Source: Yes71-27 sp040758635
GTDB taxonomy: Bacteria > Bacillota > Desulfotomaculia > Desulfotomaculales > Ammonificaceae
NCBI GenBank assembly: GCA_040758635.1
Contig: JBFLVI010000039.1
Span: 1-19,442, forward strand
Length of the DNA: 19,442 bases
Reading direction: 5' to 3'
Shown: positions 1 through 6,122 of the stretch, in pieces
Layout of the letters: every line of letters starts with the position of its first letter
How positions within the stretch are numbered: the first letter of the stretch is position 1
Translations under genes and position numbers: made by a program
The notes under the pieces: generated by a model
Told to the model about the DNA's origin: nothing
What the model saw: the letters and a program-made list of their open reading frames with translations, nothing else
The model's database searches: none

Positions 1-140
1 ATCTTCTCTATTAACCCGTCTGGAAAGAAGGAGACTATAGTAACACGCGGCTAAAATTGCAAGCCCCAAACACCTTCGGCGCCAAGGCTTTTGGGCTACT
101 GTTTACCTATGGACTGTCGAACTCGGGATAATGTTTCCTG

Positions 141-198
141 GGTTAAGCTTTCGGTGGCTTTGGCTTCTTAGTATCTCCGCTTGTGGGAAGCGGCACGG
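141..198 (+). pseudogene. vapC (PIN toxin) C-terminal fragment
   Basis: This 58-bp stretch matches 6882-6939 inside the intact PIN-toxin gene at 6541-6993, with 55 of 58 bases identical and no gap. In the reading frame of the intact gene it encodes the segment starting VKLSVALAS, but the next codon, Trp124 in the intact toxin, is TAG, and the catalytic-site Asp125 codon has become Tyr. Reading then continues as YLRLWEAAR before similarity ends abruptly on both sides. It is therefore a non-functional scrap of a closely related vapC, left next to the end of the HepT gene on the opposite strand. No other part of the toxin is recognisable in bases 1-140. Confidence 0.8.
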
Positions 199-204
199 CG
201 GCCC

Positions 205-627
205 TTATTCCTGCAGGAAACTGTCCCTGACGGCCCGGGCAAAGAGGCGCAAGTCCGCGATGTTCTTTTGCAGGATGGCGTACAGGATCTCGGGTTCGAT
301 GCGGGCGTAGTCGTGGACGATAACGTTGCGGAACTGGGCCATCTTTTTGAAGTCGGCTAATTTGGCGGGCGGCAAATAGCCTGCTTCGGTGAGCACAGCC
401 AGTACGTCCTTGTAGTCCGCGGGCTCGCGGAGGTTCAGATCCGCAATTATGTGGTTGCCGATATCGAGGCAGGCTTCAACGGCAAGGTGCAGGGTACGCT
501 CGATATAACGGCGCAGGAGTTTGTTTTCCTTCAATTCAGTCAGGGATATGGTTTTCTGCTCCTCAAGGTCGGCAATATATTCGCTCAAGATGCGCAGTTT
601 TTCCGCCAGCAGTTCTTTGTCCACCAT
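205..627 (-). CDS. hepT: HepT-family toxin (HEPN ribonuclease)
   Basis: A 140-residue all-helical protein with the HEPN signature RNVIVHDY: Arg100, four residues, His105, one residue, Tyr107. In characterised HepT proteins the Arg/His pair forms the RNase centre, and the Tyr in the R-X4-H-X-Y motif is the residue AMPylated by the partner MntA, which silences the toxin. The chosen ATG at 627 starts 5 nt past the end of the MntA gene (stop 632-634) and has an AAAGG-type ribosome site about 12 nt upstream; a longer in-frame extension would run back through the MntA gene and is not needed. Length and motif are typical of the family, so it is probably intact. Neighbours: mntA immediately upstream in the same operon, and a dead vapC scrap downstream. 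Confidence 0.9.
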   Translation of the reverse strand: MVDKELLAEKLRILSEYIADLEEQKTISLTELKENKLLRRYIERTLHLAVEACLDIGNHIIADLNLREPADYKDVLAVLTEAGYLPPAKLADFKKMAQFRNVIVHDYARIEPEILYAILQKNIADLRLFARAVRDSFLQE

Positions 628-631
628 TTCA

Positions 632-1042
632 CTAACCCAACCTTTCGAGGGCTCTTTCCCGGCGGTACCGGAGGTAGGGGAGCATGTCGAGGTAAAGCCG
701 GCGCGAGGCCACCTCACAGGCTTTGCGCCGCTGCGGGTCCTTGTCCACGACTAATTTGCCGTATTTGCGGATCTGGTGCTGGAGGAAAGGCGGCGCTGCC
801 TCTAAGTCGGTTACTTCGACCGGCCGCTTCAGGAGTTCTTCGAGGGCGATGGCGATTTCCAGCCGGCGCTCGAACCGGGCCGTCTTCGCGGTCACACCAG
901 GCGAAAAGAGGACGGCGATGTCTGCGTCGCTGGCCGCGCGCAAGCCGCCCCGTGCCGCCGAGCCGAAGACGTAGGCGGCGGCGACGTCGGGCTGCGCTGA
1001 AAGGTATTCTTTGACGGTCGTGATGATCTTTTCCGCTTCCAT
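632..1042 (-). CDS. mntA: MntA-family nucleotidyltransferase antitoxin
   Basis: A 136-residue minimal nucleotidyltransferase. The motif GSAARGGLRAASDAD (Gly27-Ser28, Asp39, Asp41) is the GS-X10-D-X-D active site of the MNT family; a third acidic residue is plausibly Asp79 in VEVTDL. In characterised pairs MntA transfers AMP groups from ATP onto the HepT tyrosine and so acts as antitoxin. I chose the ATG at 1042, with GGGAG about 10 nt upstream, rather than a longer ORF to 1108, because the extended -10 promoter at 1099-1127 would put the longer start inside the promoter. The start precedes hepT with only 4 nt between the genes, so the two are surely co-transcribed. The last 30 residues are rich in Arg and may bind HepT or RNA (inference). 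Confidence 0.9.
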   Translation of the reverse strand: MEAEKIITTVKEYLSAQPDVAAAYVFGSAARGGLRAASDADIAVLFSPGVTAKTARFERRLEIAIALEELLKRPVEVTDLEAAPPFLQHQIRKYGKLVVDKDPQRRKACEVASRRLYLDMLPYLRYRRERALERLG

Positions 1043-1098
1043 TTCGGGATCAGCTCCCGCTCTCTCATACCTGGTGTGCGCCGGCTTTTTCCTGCTCC

Positions 1099-1127
1099 AT
1101 TGTATCATTTCGCCAGCGGGCGGGCAA
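1099..1127 (-). promoter_or_regulatory. Promoter of mntA-hepT
   Basis: On the minus strand: TTGCCC (1122-1127), a 17-nt spacer, then TACAAT (1099-1104), with TGA just before the -10 giving an extended -10. It lies about 50 nt upstream of the MntA start. The same promoter, spacer included, recurs before the Uma2 gene at 15264-15292. Confidence 0.75.
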
Positions 1128-1186
1128 CGGCGCCGGGCTATCCGTTTTTCTTAGGGGTAGGTGCGCTTTACTTTTCGGGTTGACGA

Positions 1187-1924
1187 TTAATTGGCCCGCG
1201 TGCCGATAAAGGCGGCGTAGGCCTGGGCCGCTTCCTTGGCCGGGCCGGTGAAGCGGACTTCGCCCTTATCCAGCCAGACGGCGGAGTCGCAGAGCTCCTC
1301 CACCTGCTTTGGGTTGTGGGTGACGAAGACGATGGTTACGCCCTTTTTCTGGAGCTCGCGGATGCGGTTAAGGCATTTTTCCTGGAAGGCGAGATCGCCC
1401 ACGGCCAGCACCTCGTCCACCAGCAAAATGTCAGGGTTCACGTGGACGGCGACGGCGAAGCCCAGGCGCATATACATCCCGGAGGAGTAGGTGCGCACCG
1501 GGTTGTTGATGAAGTCGCCGAGCTCGGCGAAGGCGATGATGTCGTCAAGCCGCTCCTTGATTTCCTTGCGGGTGAGTCCCAGGATGGAGGCGTTCAAGAA
1601 AATGTTCTCCCGCCCGGTAAAGTCCGGGTGAAAACCGGCACCCAGTTCTAAAAGTGTGGAGACCCGGCCGTTCACCTTCACTCTGCCGTGCGTGGGGTAA
1701 AGGATGCGGCTGATGATTTTCAGGAGGGTGCTCTTGCCGGAGCCGTTGCGGCCGATAAGCCCCAGGGTGGCGCCGCGGGGGACGGTGAGGTTGATGTTTT
1801 TGAGCGCCCAGAACTCGTCGGCGCGGCTGCGGTGCCAGAAGATGAGGCGCTCTTTGAGGCTGGAAGCCCGGTCGTGGTAGACGCGGAACTTTTTCCAGAG
1901 GCCGGTTATCTCAACGGCGGTCAC
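1187..1924 (-). CDS. wzt: Polysaccharide ABC exporter, ATPase (Wzt type)
   Basis: A 245-residue ABC ATPase that would power export of a lipid-linked glycan across the cytoplasmic membrane with the Wzm permease at 2907-3695. Visible motifs: Walker A GRNGSGKSTLLK; the family-specific ELGAGFHPDFTGREN stretch after the Q-loop; signature YSSGM; Walker B ILLVDEVLAVGD; switch histidine in FVTHN. These are characteristic of the Wzt/RfbE/TagH branch. The protein stops soon after the ATPase domain, so it lacks the C-terminal carbohydrate-binding domain of long Wzt proteins. The GTG at 1924 is preferred because AGGAGG sits just upstream; the ATG giving 19 more residues would overlap that site. About 980 bp of TA-type genes separate it from wzm, although such genes are normally adjacent. 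Confidence 0.9.
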   Translation of the reverse strand: MTAVEITGLWKKFRVYHDRASSLKERLIFWHRSRADEFWALKNINLTVPRGATLGLIGRNGSGKSTLLKIISRILYPTHGRVKVNGRVSTLLELGAGFHPDFTGRENIFLNASILGLTRKEIKERLDDIIAFAELGDFINNPVRTYSSGMYMRLGFAVAVHVNPDILLVDEVLAVGDLAFQEKCLNRIRELQKKGVTIVFVTHNPKQVEELCDSAVWLDKGEVRFTGPAKEAAQAYAAFIGTRAN

Positions 1925-1995
1925 ATTTCCTCCTAAGATTCCGACAGTTCTAACTAAGGTATTTGGCGTGGGTTGGAGCAATAAAAGGAATTACT

Positions 1996-2388
1996 TTATA
2001 GAATTTCCACTTCACCCGATTCACAAATGATTCGGTCCTTCGTTAATACACCGGCTCCGTAAAATTTGGCGCTAGCTGCAATGATCCGATCATGAATTTC
2101 GGAGATTCTTTCAATCCGCATTGTTTCTTCAAAGATTTCCGGTCCGAAGCTAATGATTTCAAACTCTGGTTTCTCCTGGATCAAGCGATACATAGCAGCA
2201 AAATCAACTCGATTCTTTTCGGCTATGTCTAAAGCTTCGGCCAAAACAATCGTTGGTATCAACAAGCGGCCACCCCGGTTACGGGTTTCATCAATACATT
2301 CTTTTATCTCTGGTTTTAAGCGGGAGTTACCAGTAAAGTACCAAATTAAGACATGGGTATCGAGGATGTAAAGCCCACTTTCCGCCAT
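1996..2388 (-). CDS. vapC: PIN-domain toxin (VapC-like)
   Basis: A 130-residue PIN-domain protein of the kind that acts as a Mg-dependent RNase toxin. The expected acidic residues are present: Asp10 in LDTHVLIWY, Glu51 in VLAEAL, Asp100 in IHDRIIAAS and Asp118 in LTKDR. The LDTHVLIW and IHDRIIAA wording is that of the Sll0205-like PIN subgroup. The ATG at 2388 lies 4 nt after the upstream antitoxin stop codon. The ORF can be read back 17 codons but that would overlap the antitoxin gene. It is noticeably less GC-rich than the surrounding glycan genes, consistent with transfer. It is the last gene of a three-gene cassette (HicB-like, antitoxin, PIN) lying between wzm and wzt. Confidence 0.9.
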   Translation of the reverse strand: MAESGLYILDTHVLIWYFTGNSRLKPEIKECIDETRNRGGRLLIPTIVLAEALDIAEKNRVDFAAMYRLIQEKPEFEIISFGPEIFEETMRIERISEIHDRIIAASAKFYGAGVLTKDRIICESGEVEIL

Positions 2389-2392
2389 AAAG

Positions 2393-2614
2393 TTATAAAT
2401 CCTCCAAGTTCCTAAACAGTTTCTGCTTCGCGCTTTCAATCGTTTCTTCAGTTACATCCTTGCCTTGAACGCTGCCGAAAAGAGAGGGCTTTTTCTTTTG
2501 CCTTTGCGATTTCGTTCCGAGGCTGCGTAGCAGGTCACGCTTCAAGTGCTCTATTTCCCGTCCTAACGCATCAACACGTTTTAAAAGCTTCTCATGAGTG
2601 GTCTTATCAAGCAT
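2393..2614 (-). CDS. Predicted antitoxin for the adjacent PIN toxin
   Basis: A 73-residue charged protein. Residues 1-33 form a predicted amphipathic helix or short coiled coil (LLKRVDALGREIEHLKRDLL). This is followed by a lysine-rich linker and a C-terminal segment, FGSVQGKDVTEETIESAKQK, of the type often seen at the toxin-binding end of antitoxins encoded directly before PIN genes. There is no clear RHH or AbrB DNA-binding fold, so it may neutralise the toxin without being the repressor. The ATG at 2614 is 12 nt after the HicB-like stop, and its stop is 4 nt before the PIN start, so the three genes form one operon. The antitoxin role comes from position and composition, not from a recognised catalytic or binding motif. 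Confidence 0.75.
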   Translation of the reverse strand: MLDKTTHEKLLKRVDALGREIEHLKRDLLRSLGTKSQRQKKKPSLFGSVQGKDVTEETIESAKQKLFRNLEDL

Positions 2615-2626
2615 AGGATTTCACTC

Positions 2627-2821
2627 CTAACACAGCTTATCTTTTAAGGGCAGTTCGTCCGCCGGCGTCTCATCGAGACAAAGAAGGATGGCTTCCTTAA
2701 TATTCGCTAAGGCCTCATCGAGAGTGTGACCTTGGGTATAACACCCCGTAAATACGGGGCAAGTAGCTATAAACATTCCGGTTTCGTCTTGTTCCACAAT
2801 TACCGGAAAAGCGTATCCCAT
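2627..2821 (-). CDS. HicB-like protein (partial-RNase-H fold antitoxin)
   Basis: A 64-residue protein with the HicB pattern: an N-terminal strand (YAFPVIVEQDETG), then FIATCPVFTGCYTQGHTLDEALANIKEAI, matching the HicB core in which the catalytic residues of RNase H are absent. Canonical HicB neutralises the HicA mRNA interferase and often carries a C-terminal RHH or HTH domain; here the protein ends soon after the core and has none. No HicA gene lies beside it: the next gene is the coiled-coil antitoxin of the PIN pair. The ATG at 2821 was preferred over a 44-codon longer form that would overlap the end of wzm and erase the promoter at 2845-2853. It may be an orphan, or a third partner of the PIN module. 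Confidence 0.8.
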   Translation of the reverse strand: MGYAFPVIVEQDETGMFIATCPVFTGCYTQGHTLDEALANIKEAILLCLDETPADELPLKDKLC

Positions 2822-2844
2822 AAGTTTATCACCCGCCTGAAGAT

Positions 2845-2853
2845 ATTTTATCA
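2845..2853 (-). promoter_or_regulatory. Extended -10 of the HicB/antitoxin/PIN operon
   Basis: The minus-strand sequence TGATAAAAT gives a TGn-TAAAAT extended -10 about 24 nt upstream of the HicB-like ATG and about 55 nt after the wzm stop. No good -35 is visible. It suggests that the cassette is transcribed on its own as well as from any wzm transcript. Confidence 0.45.
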
Positions 2854-2906
2854 CATTCCCGGCTCGAGAGAATTTCTTGTTTTTTAAACGGGGGACAGAA
2901 CCGAGT

Positions 2907-3695
2907 TCATACTTCCTCGGCGACGGCGCGCTGGAGGCGGTCGAAGGCTGCAAAACTGATCAGAAGCAGCGCGAAAACTACCGGCGTGAGTTGCGCCAGC
3001 GTGTGCCAGTCCGGCCAGCGCCCGTAAAAGAAAACCGCCCGGTAGGCCTCGACGAGCGGGGCGGCCGGGTTCAGCATGAAGAAGGGCTTGAAACGTTCCG
3101 GGACGATTTCCGCCGGGTAAAGTACAGGGGTCAGAAAGAACCAGACCGTTATAAGGATGCTGGTGATGTGCTCCAGGTCCCGGAAGTAGACGGTGGCCAC
3201 GGCCACGAGCAGCGCGATGGCGGTTACCAGAAGGGTCTGTAAGGAAAGGACCACCGGGAAAGCGAGCAGTGCCGGTGTGAGCTTGATCTGGAAGACGAGC
3301 AGCGCCGGGATCAGGACGAAAAGCGCCAGGAGGTAGTTTACCAGGTTGGCGAAGACCACCGAGAGCGGCAGGACCGCCCGCGGGAAGTAGATTTTTTTCA
3401 CCAAGCCGGCGTTTTGCACCAGGCTTGACGCGCTTTGGAGCGTGGACTGGGCCAGGTAGTTCCAGGGAAGCAGCGCTACGAACAGGAACATCGCGTAGTT
3501 TTCGACCTGGATGCGCATCACAAAGGAGAAAACCACGCTGTACACGATGAGCATCAAAAGCGGGTGGGCGAAAGTCCAGAAAAAGCCGAGCACCGAGCCC
3601 TTGTAGCGGGCCCGGATTTCCTTGGCCACCAGGTTGCGGAGCATTTCCCGGTACAGGTATAGCTCTTTTATCTGCTGCCACACGCGCTGTATCAC
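2907..3695 (-). CDS. wzm: Polysaccharide ABC exporter, permease (Wzm, ABC-2)
   Basis: A 262-residue integral membrane protein of the ABC-2 family that forms the channel for glycan export with Wzt. The cytoplasmic N-terminus has the typical pattern YREMLRNLVAKEIRARYKGS, followed by LGFFWTFAHPLLMLIVY entering the first of about six membrane segments. Further family markers are ENYAMFLFVALLPWNYL, LVKKIYFPRAVLPLS, YFRDLEHI and FFLTPVLYP. Length and order are normal, so it is complete. The start is uncertain. The GTG at 3695 is the first possible after a stop but has no good ribosome site; the GTG at 3683 (residue 5) has AAGGTGA about 9 nt upstream and may be the true start. wzt is on the same strand but about 980 bp away. 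Confidence 0.92.
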   Translation of the reverse strand: MIQRVWQQIKELYLYREMLRNLVAKEIRARYKGSVLGFFWTFAHPLLMLIVYSVVFSFVMRIQVENYAMFLFVALLPWNYLAQSTLQSASSLVQNAGLVKKIYFPRAVLPLSVVFANLVNYLLALFVLIPALLVFQIKLTPALLAFPVVLSLQTLLVTAIALLVAVATVYFRDLEHITSILITVWFFLTPVLYPAEIVPERFKPFFMLNPAAPLVEAYRAVFFYGRWPDWHTLAQLTPVVFALLLISFAAFDRLQRAVAEEV

Positions 3696-4022
3696 CTTGA
3701 GTTAATTTTCTTAAGCACAGTTCGCTGTCCGGCGGATTTTTTCCTGCTACGGACGGGCACTGTTTTGTTGGCTCTACTATCTTCATCGGTTCACCCGGCC
3801 GTGGTTGGCGGTGAAAAGTCTCATTTCCGCCACGGGTTGTCGAGGTGTCTGGGAAGCGGATGAAGGGGCTACTGGAGCCCAGATGGCTGAGGCTGTCAGG
3901 AAGCTGCTGAAGGCATATGGAGGAAAAGCAAGGGGTCAGTTCGTTGTTTTACGGCTAAGAAATGCCGGTTCGCACCTATTAGGGGGTGGTTCTCCCTATC
4001 GGCACGTTTTCCGGGGCCGGGC
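3696..4022. other. Intergenic stretch, no supported gene
   Basis: This stretch lies between the divergent wzm and RHH/PIN genes. Open frames cross it on both strands, but none has a ribosome site with a convincing protein pattern. A plus-strand frame reading MAEAVRKLLKAYGGKARG from 3883 looks helical and could be the tail of a decayed gene; I cannot identify it. No clear wzm promoter was found on the minus strand. Confidence 0.5.
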
Positions 4023-4051
4023 TTGCTTTCCACGTGTTTATGTGTTACACT
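4023..4051 (+). promoter_or_regulatory. Promoter of the RHH-PIN cassette
   Basis: TTGCTT (4023-4028), a 17-nt spacer, TACACT (4046-4051). It lies 22 nt upstream of the RHH antitoxin ATG and is covered by the inverted repeat at 4029-4063. Confidence 0.7.
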
Positions 4052-4063
4052 TAATCACGTGGA
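4029..4063. promoter_or_regulatory. Inverted-repeat operator over the -10
   Basis: Perfect 8-bp arms TCCACGTG (4029-4036) and CACGTGGA (4056-4063) flank the -10 and overlap the promoter spacer. Each arm holds the palindrome CACGTG. Centre-to-centre spacing is 27 bp, which suits two RHH dimers. It is probably the autoregulatory site for the RHH protein encoded 10 bp downstream (inference). Confidence 0.6.
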
Positions 4064-4072
4064 GGTGGGGTT

Positions 4073-4315
4073 ATGGCGGAGTACCAGAATGTAACGCTTT
4101 CGCTGCCCAAGGAACTGCTGCGGCGGGCTAAGCATCTCGCCATCGAGCGGGGGACTTCCCTTTCCGGGCTTTTGGCGCAGTTGCTTGAGGAACTCACGCG
4201 TAAGGAGGAGCTTTACCGGCAGGCGAAGGAACGCCACCTTGCTGCTTTGGGCCGGTTCGATTTGGGGACCGGAGGGGAAGCGCGGTGGGAGCGGGGCGAG
4301 CTGCATGCGCGGTGA
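4073..4315 (+). CDS. vapB: Ribbon-helix-helix antitoxin (VapB-like)
   Basis: An 80-residue protein. Residues 5-37 (QNVTLSLPKELLRRAKHLAI, then ERGTSLSGLLAQL) fit a ribbon-helix-helix DNA-binding domain: a short strand followed by two helices. The charged C-terminal tail, LYRQAKERHLAALGRFDLG and onwards, is the sort that wraps a PIN toxin. The ATG at 4073 has a GGAGGTGG site about 4 nt upstream. The gene overlaps the PIN gene by 11 nt, which implies translational coupling. It probably represses its own promoter through the inverted repeat at 4029-4063. Assignment as antitoxin rests on the fold plus the adjacent PIN gene. Confidence 0.9.
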   Translation: MAEYQNVTLSLPKELLRRAKHLAIERGTSLSGLLAQLLEELTRKEELYRQAKERHLAALGRFDLGTGGEARWERGELHAR

Positions 4316-4751
4316 CGCCGCCCGGCAGTTTGTGGATACCAATGTCCTGGTTTACGCGCACGATCTTTCCGCCGGGGAAAAGCAGCGCCGGGCCCAGGAA
4401 CTGGTGGCGGAGCTGTGGGAAACGGGCGGGGGATGCCTGAGCCTGCAAGTGTTGCAGGAATTTTACGTGACGGTGACCCAGAAGGTCGCGAAACCCTTGC
4501 CCCCGGCGGAGGCGGCCCGCCTGGTCGCCGATCTTTCCGTCTGGCGCGTCCATGTGCCCGGTGTCGCCGATCTGTTAGCGGCGATAGAGATTCAGCAGCG
4601 AAACAGGATCTCGTTTTGGGACGCGATGGTCATCCGGAGCGCCCAGGCGCTGGACTGCCAGGTCATCTGGTCGGAGGACCTGAACCCCGGTCAGGCTTAC
4701 GACGGGGTGCGGGTGATGGATCCTTTTGTGTCGGCGGGTCGAGAGCGGTAG
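4305..4751 (+). CDS. vapC: PIN-domain toxin (VapC-like)
   Basis: A 148-residue PIN RNase toxin. The acidic site is complete: Asp11 in FVDTNVLVYAHD, Glu52 in LQEFYVTV, Asp106 in ISFWDAMVI and Asp125 in IWSEDLNPG. The FVDTNVLVYAHD opening and the FWDAMV and SEDLNPGQ blocks are typical of the VapC branch paired with RHH/CopG antitoxins. The ATG at 4305 overlaps the antitoxin stop (4313-4315). The ORF reads 40 codons further upstream, but only within the antitoxin gene in another frame. No terminator is visible downstream, and 4752-4959 holds nothing I can support. Confidence 0.92.
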   Translation: MRGDAARQFVDTNVLVYAHDLSAGEKQRRAQELVAELWETGGGCLSLQVLQEFYVTVTQKVAKPLPPAEAARLVADLSVWRVHVPGVADLLAAIEIQQRNRISFWDAMVIRSAQALDCQVIWSEDLNPGQAYDGVRVMDPFVSAGRER

Positions 4752-4959
4752 CCTTTTGCGTCGGGCGCGGGAGCTTTTACTTCTGCAGGAAGCAGAGGGG
4801 GAAAGGGTGGTTCTCCCGCTTCAAGCCACCAATTTTACACCATTATGACTCGATGATGCTGGCGACTTCTGGAGCAGCGCTATTCCTGCTTAAGCGTCGG
4901 GGATAGCCGCAGACTATACCGTTTCTACGGGCTCACCATACGAATGACCACACCATCGC

Positions 4960-5244
4960 TCATGGCTCGGATTCGTTCGTCGTGTCCTCTTGAGCCACCA
5001 GTTCCAAGAGGTCTGCAAAGGCCAGTAACTCCGTCCGCACCTGCTCGAAAGTCGGCTTTAGGCGGCGCACGAGTCGTTCGATCCGCTCCAGGTCAAACTC
5101 GAAGGCGTAGATGTTCCTTACCACATGCCGGAACCGGAGATACTCATCCAACTCTTTAACAGATTCTTCCGAAAGCACAGGCGGGCGAATTTGAGAAATG
5201 GAGTGGTGGATCCGGCTCGCCGCAACCAGATAACGCTCGATCAC
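4960..5244 (-). CDS. Short HepT-like HEPN protein, possibly internally deleted
   Basis: A 94-residue protein with the HEPN-like block YLRFRHVVRNIYAFEFD at residues 35-51, found in HepT-like proteins encoded after MNT genes. Homologues of this subgroup that I recall are about 140-150 residues and carry a longer helical N-terminal half; here a 17-residue start (VIERYLVAAS and onwards) leads directly to SQIRPPVLSEE just before the conserved block, so an internal deletion is possible. The block has Asn44 where RX4-6H proteins have the second His; whether this subgroup tolerates that I cannot say. The GTG at 5244 overlaps the stop of the upstream MNT gene by 4 nt and has AAGGA 8 nt upstream. A 16-codon longer ATG form would lie inside the MNT gene. 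Confidence 0.7.
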   Translation of the reverse strand: MIERYLVAASRIHHSISQIRPPVLSEESVKELDEYLRFRHVVRNIYAFEFDLERIERLVRRLKPTFEQVRTELLAFADLLELVAQEDTTNESEP

Positions 5245-5639
5245 AGCTCGATTCCTTCTCGTTCGATGGCTGTCCGCACAGAGGGGCGGCATACCTCGAT
5301 GTCTACGAGGTTGACCTTAATCTTCTTATCGAGGTCCATCACCGCTCCCATAGCTCGGAACGTGTCCTCAGGACGTAGACCCCAGACGGCCAAATCAACA
5401 TCGGACCAACGGGTGAAGCTATCAGTGCGCCCCAGCGAGCCGAAGACGGCCACCCGCGTGGCCCCGAACTGCTCCTTCAGGAGCTGGGCGGCCTGCCGGG
5501 CCACCTCCCACGCCCGTTTCCGCCGCCGGGCTCGCTCCTGCTGTCCCTGCTCCCAACGGCGCCGCGCGGCCGCCCGATAAGCCGCCAGCTCCTTCGGAGT
5601 TACTGCTTCTGCCGGCGGGATTCGTCTTGCCTTATCCAT
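5241..5639 (-). CDS. MNT-family nucleotidyltransferase (second of tandem pair)
   Basis: A 132-residue protein. Residues 20-57 form a long basic helix (RRRWEQGQQERARRRKRAW), followed by the nucleotidyltransferase motif VFGSLGRTDSFTRWSDVDLAV, with Gly67-Ser68, Asp80 and Asp82. Ser-X11-Asp-X-Asp is the standard NTase geometry; a third acidic residue may be Asp in NLVDIEV. It probably modifies the adjacent HepT-like protein with AMP, by analogy with MntA/HepT. The ATG at 5639 has AAAGGAG 9 nt upstream. The gene starts 5 nt after the stop of another MNT gene of similar layout and overlaps the HepT-like gene by 4 nt, so three genes are co-transcribed. Confidence 0.88.
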   Translation of the reverse strand: MDKARRIPPAEAVTPKELAAYRAAARRRWEQGQQERARRRKRAWEVARQAAQLLKEQFGATRVAVFGSLGRTDSFTRWSDVDLAVWGLRPEDTFRAMGAVMDLDKKIKVNLVDIEVCRPSVRTAIEREGIEL

Positions 5640-5644
5640 GTTCT

Positions 5645-6067
5645 TTATCTCCTTTGCTCCAGGCCATAGTTTATTACAGCAGGAGGATTCTTTCTTTCAT
5701 AAAGCACAACCCCTTTGCGTTGCACTCTTTCCCGAAAAGGCAACTTGGCTATTTCCCGCAAATCAATCTCTTGCTCCAGCCGTTTATCGAGTTCCCCCCA
5801 GAGTCTGAAAAAGTCCTCGGGAGAAAGGTCGCCTTCCACCGCCAGGTCGAGGTCTGAATCGGGGCGCCAGCGGCCGGTCAAGATAGAGCCGTAAAGATAG
5901 ACCCTTTCCACCGGGAAGAGGGGCGCTACCGCCTCCAGAGCCTCTTTTAGCTGCGCGACCACCCGTTGGCGCGCCAGCTCTTTGGCCCGCCGTCGCTTTT
6001 CTTCCCTGGTTAAAAGGAACTGGCGCACCTGGGCTACTTCTACCGGGATGCTCGTTTTAAGGTTCAC
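5645..6067 (-). CDS. MNT-family nucleotidyltransferase (first of tandem pair)
   Basis: A 140-residue nucleotidyltransferase with a basic N-terminal helix (residues 20-45, TREEKRRRAKELARQR) and the active-site motif YGSILTGRWRPDSDLDLAV, with Gly60-Ser61, Asp72 and Asp74. A likely third acidic residue lies in EIDLREIAK. Layout is the same as in the downstream MNT (basic helix, NTase core, C-terminal segment ending RVQRKGVVLYER), so the two are probably paralogues. The GTG at 6067 follows AGGAGGTG at ideal spacing. No HepT gene sits between the two MNT genes, so either both act on the one HepT-like protein or one has lost its partner. The promoter is at 6123-6151. Confidence 0.88.
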   Translation of the reverse strand: MNLKTSIPVEVAQVRQFLLTREEKRRRAKELARQRVVAQLKEALEAVAPLFPVERVYLYGSILTGRWRPDSDLDLAVEGDLSPEDFFRLWGELDKRLEQEIDLREIAKLPFRERVQRKGVVLYERKNPPAVINYGLEQRR

Positions 6068-6122
6068 GGAGTTTCACCTCCTGGCGAGGGGTCTTAAAGA
6101 GCGCCGCGCTGGCTTTTGCTCC

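Noticed and set aside
2884..3786. 300-codon minus-strand frame overlapping wzm
   Set aside because: It lacks family motifs and is Pro/Gly/Ala/Arg-rich, as expected of a shadow in high-GC DNA; wzm in the other frame has clear ABC-2 motifs.
3805..4131. Plus-strand ORF of 108 codons before the RHH gene
   Set aside because: It has no ribosome site, runs into the RHH gene in another frame and crosses that gene's promoter and operator; at most it contains a decayed fragment.
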